Assembly (NCBI RefSeq): GCF_001983105.1
Contig: NZ_MOMC01000050.1
Coordinates: 38,735-44,072 of the forward strand
Direction: 5' to 3'
DNA: 5,338 nt
Source: Pseudofrankia asymbiotica
GTDB lineage: Bacteria > Actinomycetota > Actinomycetes > Frankiales > Frankiaceae
In this document: one piece after another, positions 5,332 to 5,338 of the stretch
How positions within the stretch are numbered: the stretch's first letter is position 1
Layout of the letters: each line of letters starts with the position of its first letter
Position numbers and translations under genes: made by a program
Notes under the pieces: generated by a model
Databases searched by the model: none
What the model saw: only the letters and a program-made list of their open reading frames with translations
What the model was told of the DNA's origin: nothing

Positions 5332-5338
5332 GCGGGCA

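Larger units (their letters stand above)
4988..5338. other. 351-base stretch without a supported gene
   Basis: This leader lies upstream of the sensor gene. I see no protein with recognisable motifs on either strand. A 102-codon minus-strand frame (GTG 5292 to TGA 4984) overlaps the sensor start as ATGA, but its residue content and codon use do not look like a gene. The stretch holds a possible promoter (5224-5252), a short inverted repeat (5189-5204) and a strong hairpin at the window edge (5301-5331). Confidence 0.5.

Noticed and set aside
1..5338. CRISPR arrays, tRNA or rRNA genes, insertion sequences
   Set aside because: I saw no regularly spaced direct repeats, cloverleaf patterns, rRNA-like blocks, transposase motifs or terminal repeats with target duplications.

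Overview
The window is very GC-rich, and its coding frames use G or C at nearly every third codon position. It also carries a DevS/DosS-type sensor protein and a lipoprotein typical of filamentous actinomycetes. I infer an actinobacterium, plausibly a Frankia-like one; the genus is a guess. All three genes I can support lie on the minus strand, so transcription runs from position 5338 towards position 1.

Layout in the direction of transcription. Positions 5338-4988 hold no convincing gene, only inverted repeats and a tentative promoter. Positions 4987-2519 encode an 822-residue PAS-PAS-GAF-HisKA_3 sensor protein. It has a long disordered N-terminus and stops right after the phospho-acceptor helices, so it lacks the ATP-binding kinase domain. 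Positions 2518-2220 are a regulatory gap with inverted repeats and then, at about 2396-2266, a clear guanidine-I (ykkC) riboswitch, followed by mutually exclusive hairpins and a Shine-Dalgarno site. Positions 2219-1026 encode an arginase/agmatinase-family enzyme that I call a nickel-dependent guanidine hydrolase (GdmH), with a histidine-rich N-terminal tail. Positions 1025-908 hold a perfect 12-bp hairpin. Positions 907-1 encode the N-terminal 302 residues of an ABC-transporter substrate-binding lipoprotein that runs off the window.

The riboswitch, enzyme and binding protein form one coherent unit. Free guanidine binds the leader RNA and should switch on the enzyme that hydrolyses guanidine to urea and ammonia, together with an importer likely to supply it. 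The riboswitch is the strongest functional evidence, because its ligand matches the proposed substrate. The importer's permease and ATPase genes, and HypA/HypB-like nickel chaperones, would be expected beyond position 1. The sensor protein may simply be an upstream neighbour; nothing in the sequence ties it to guanidine.
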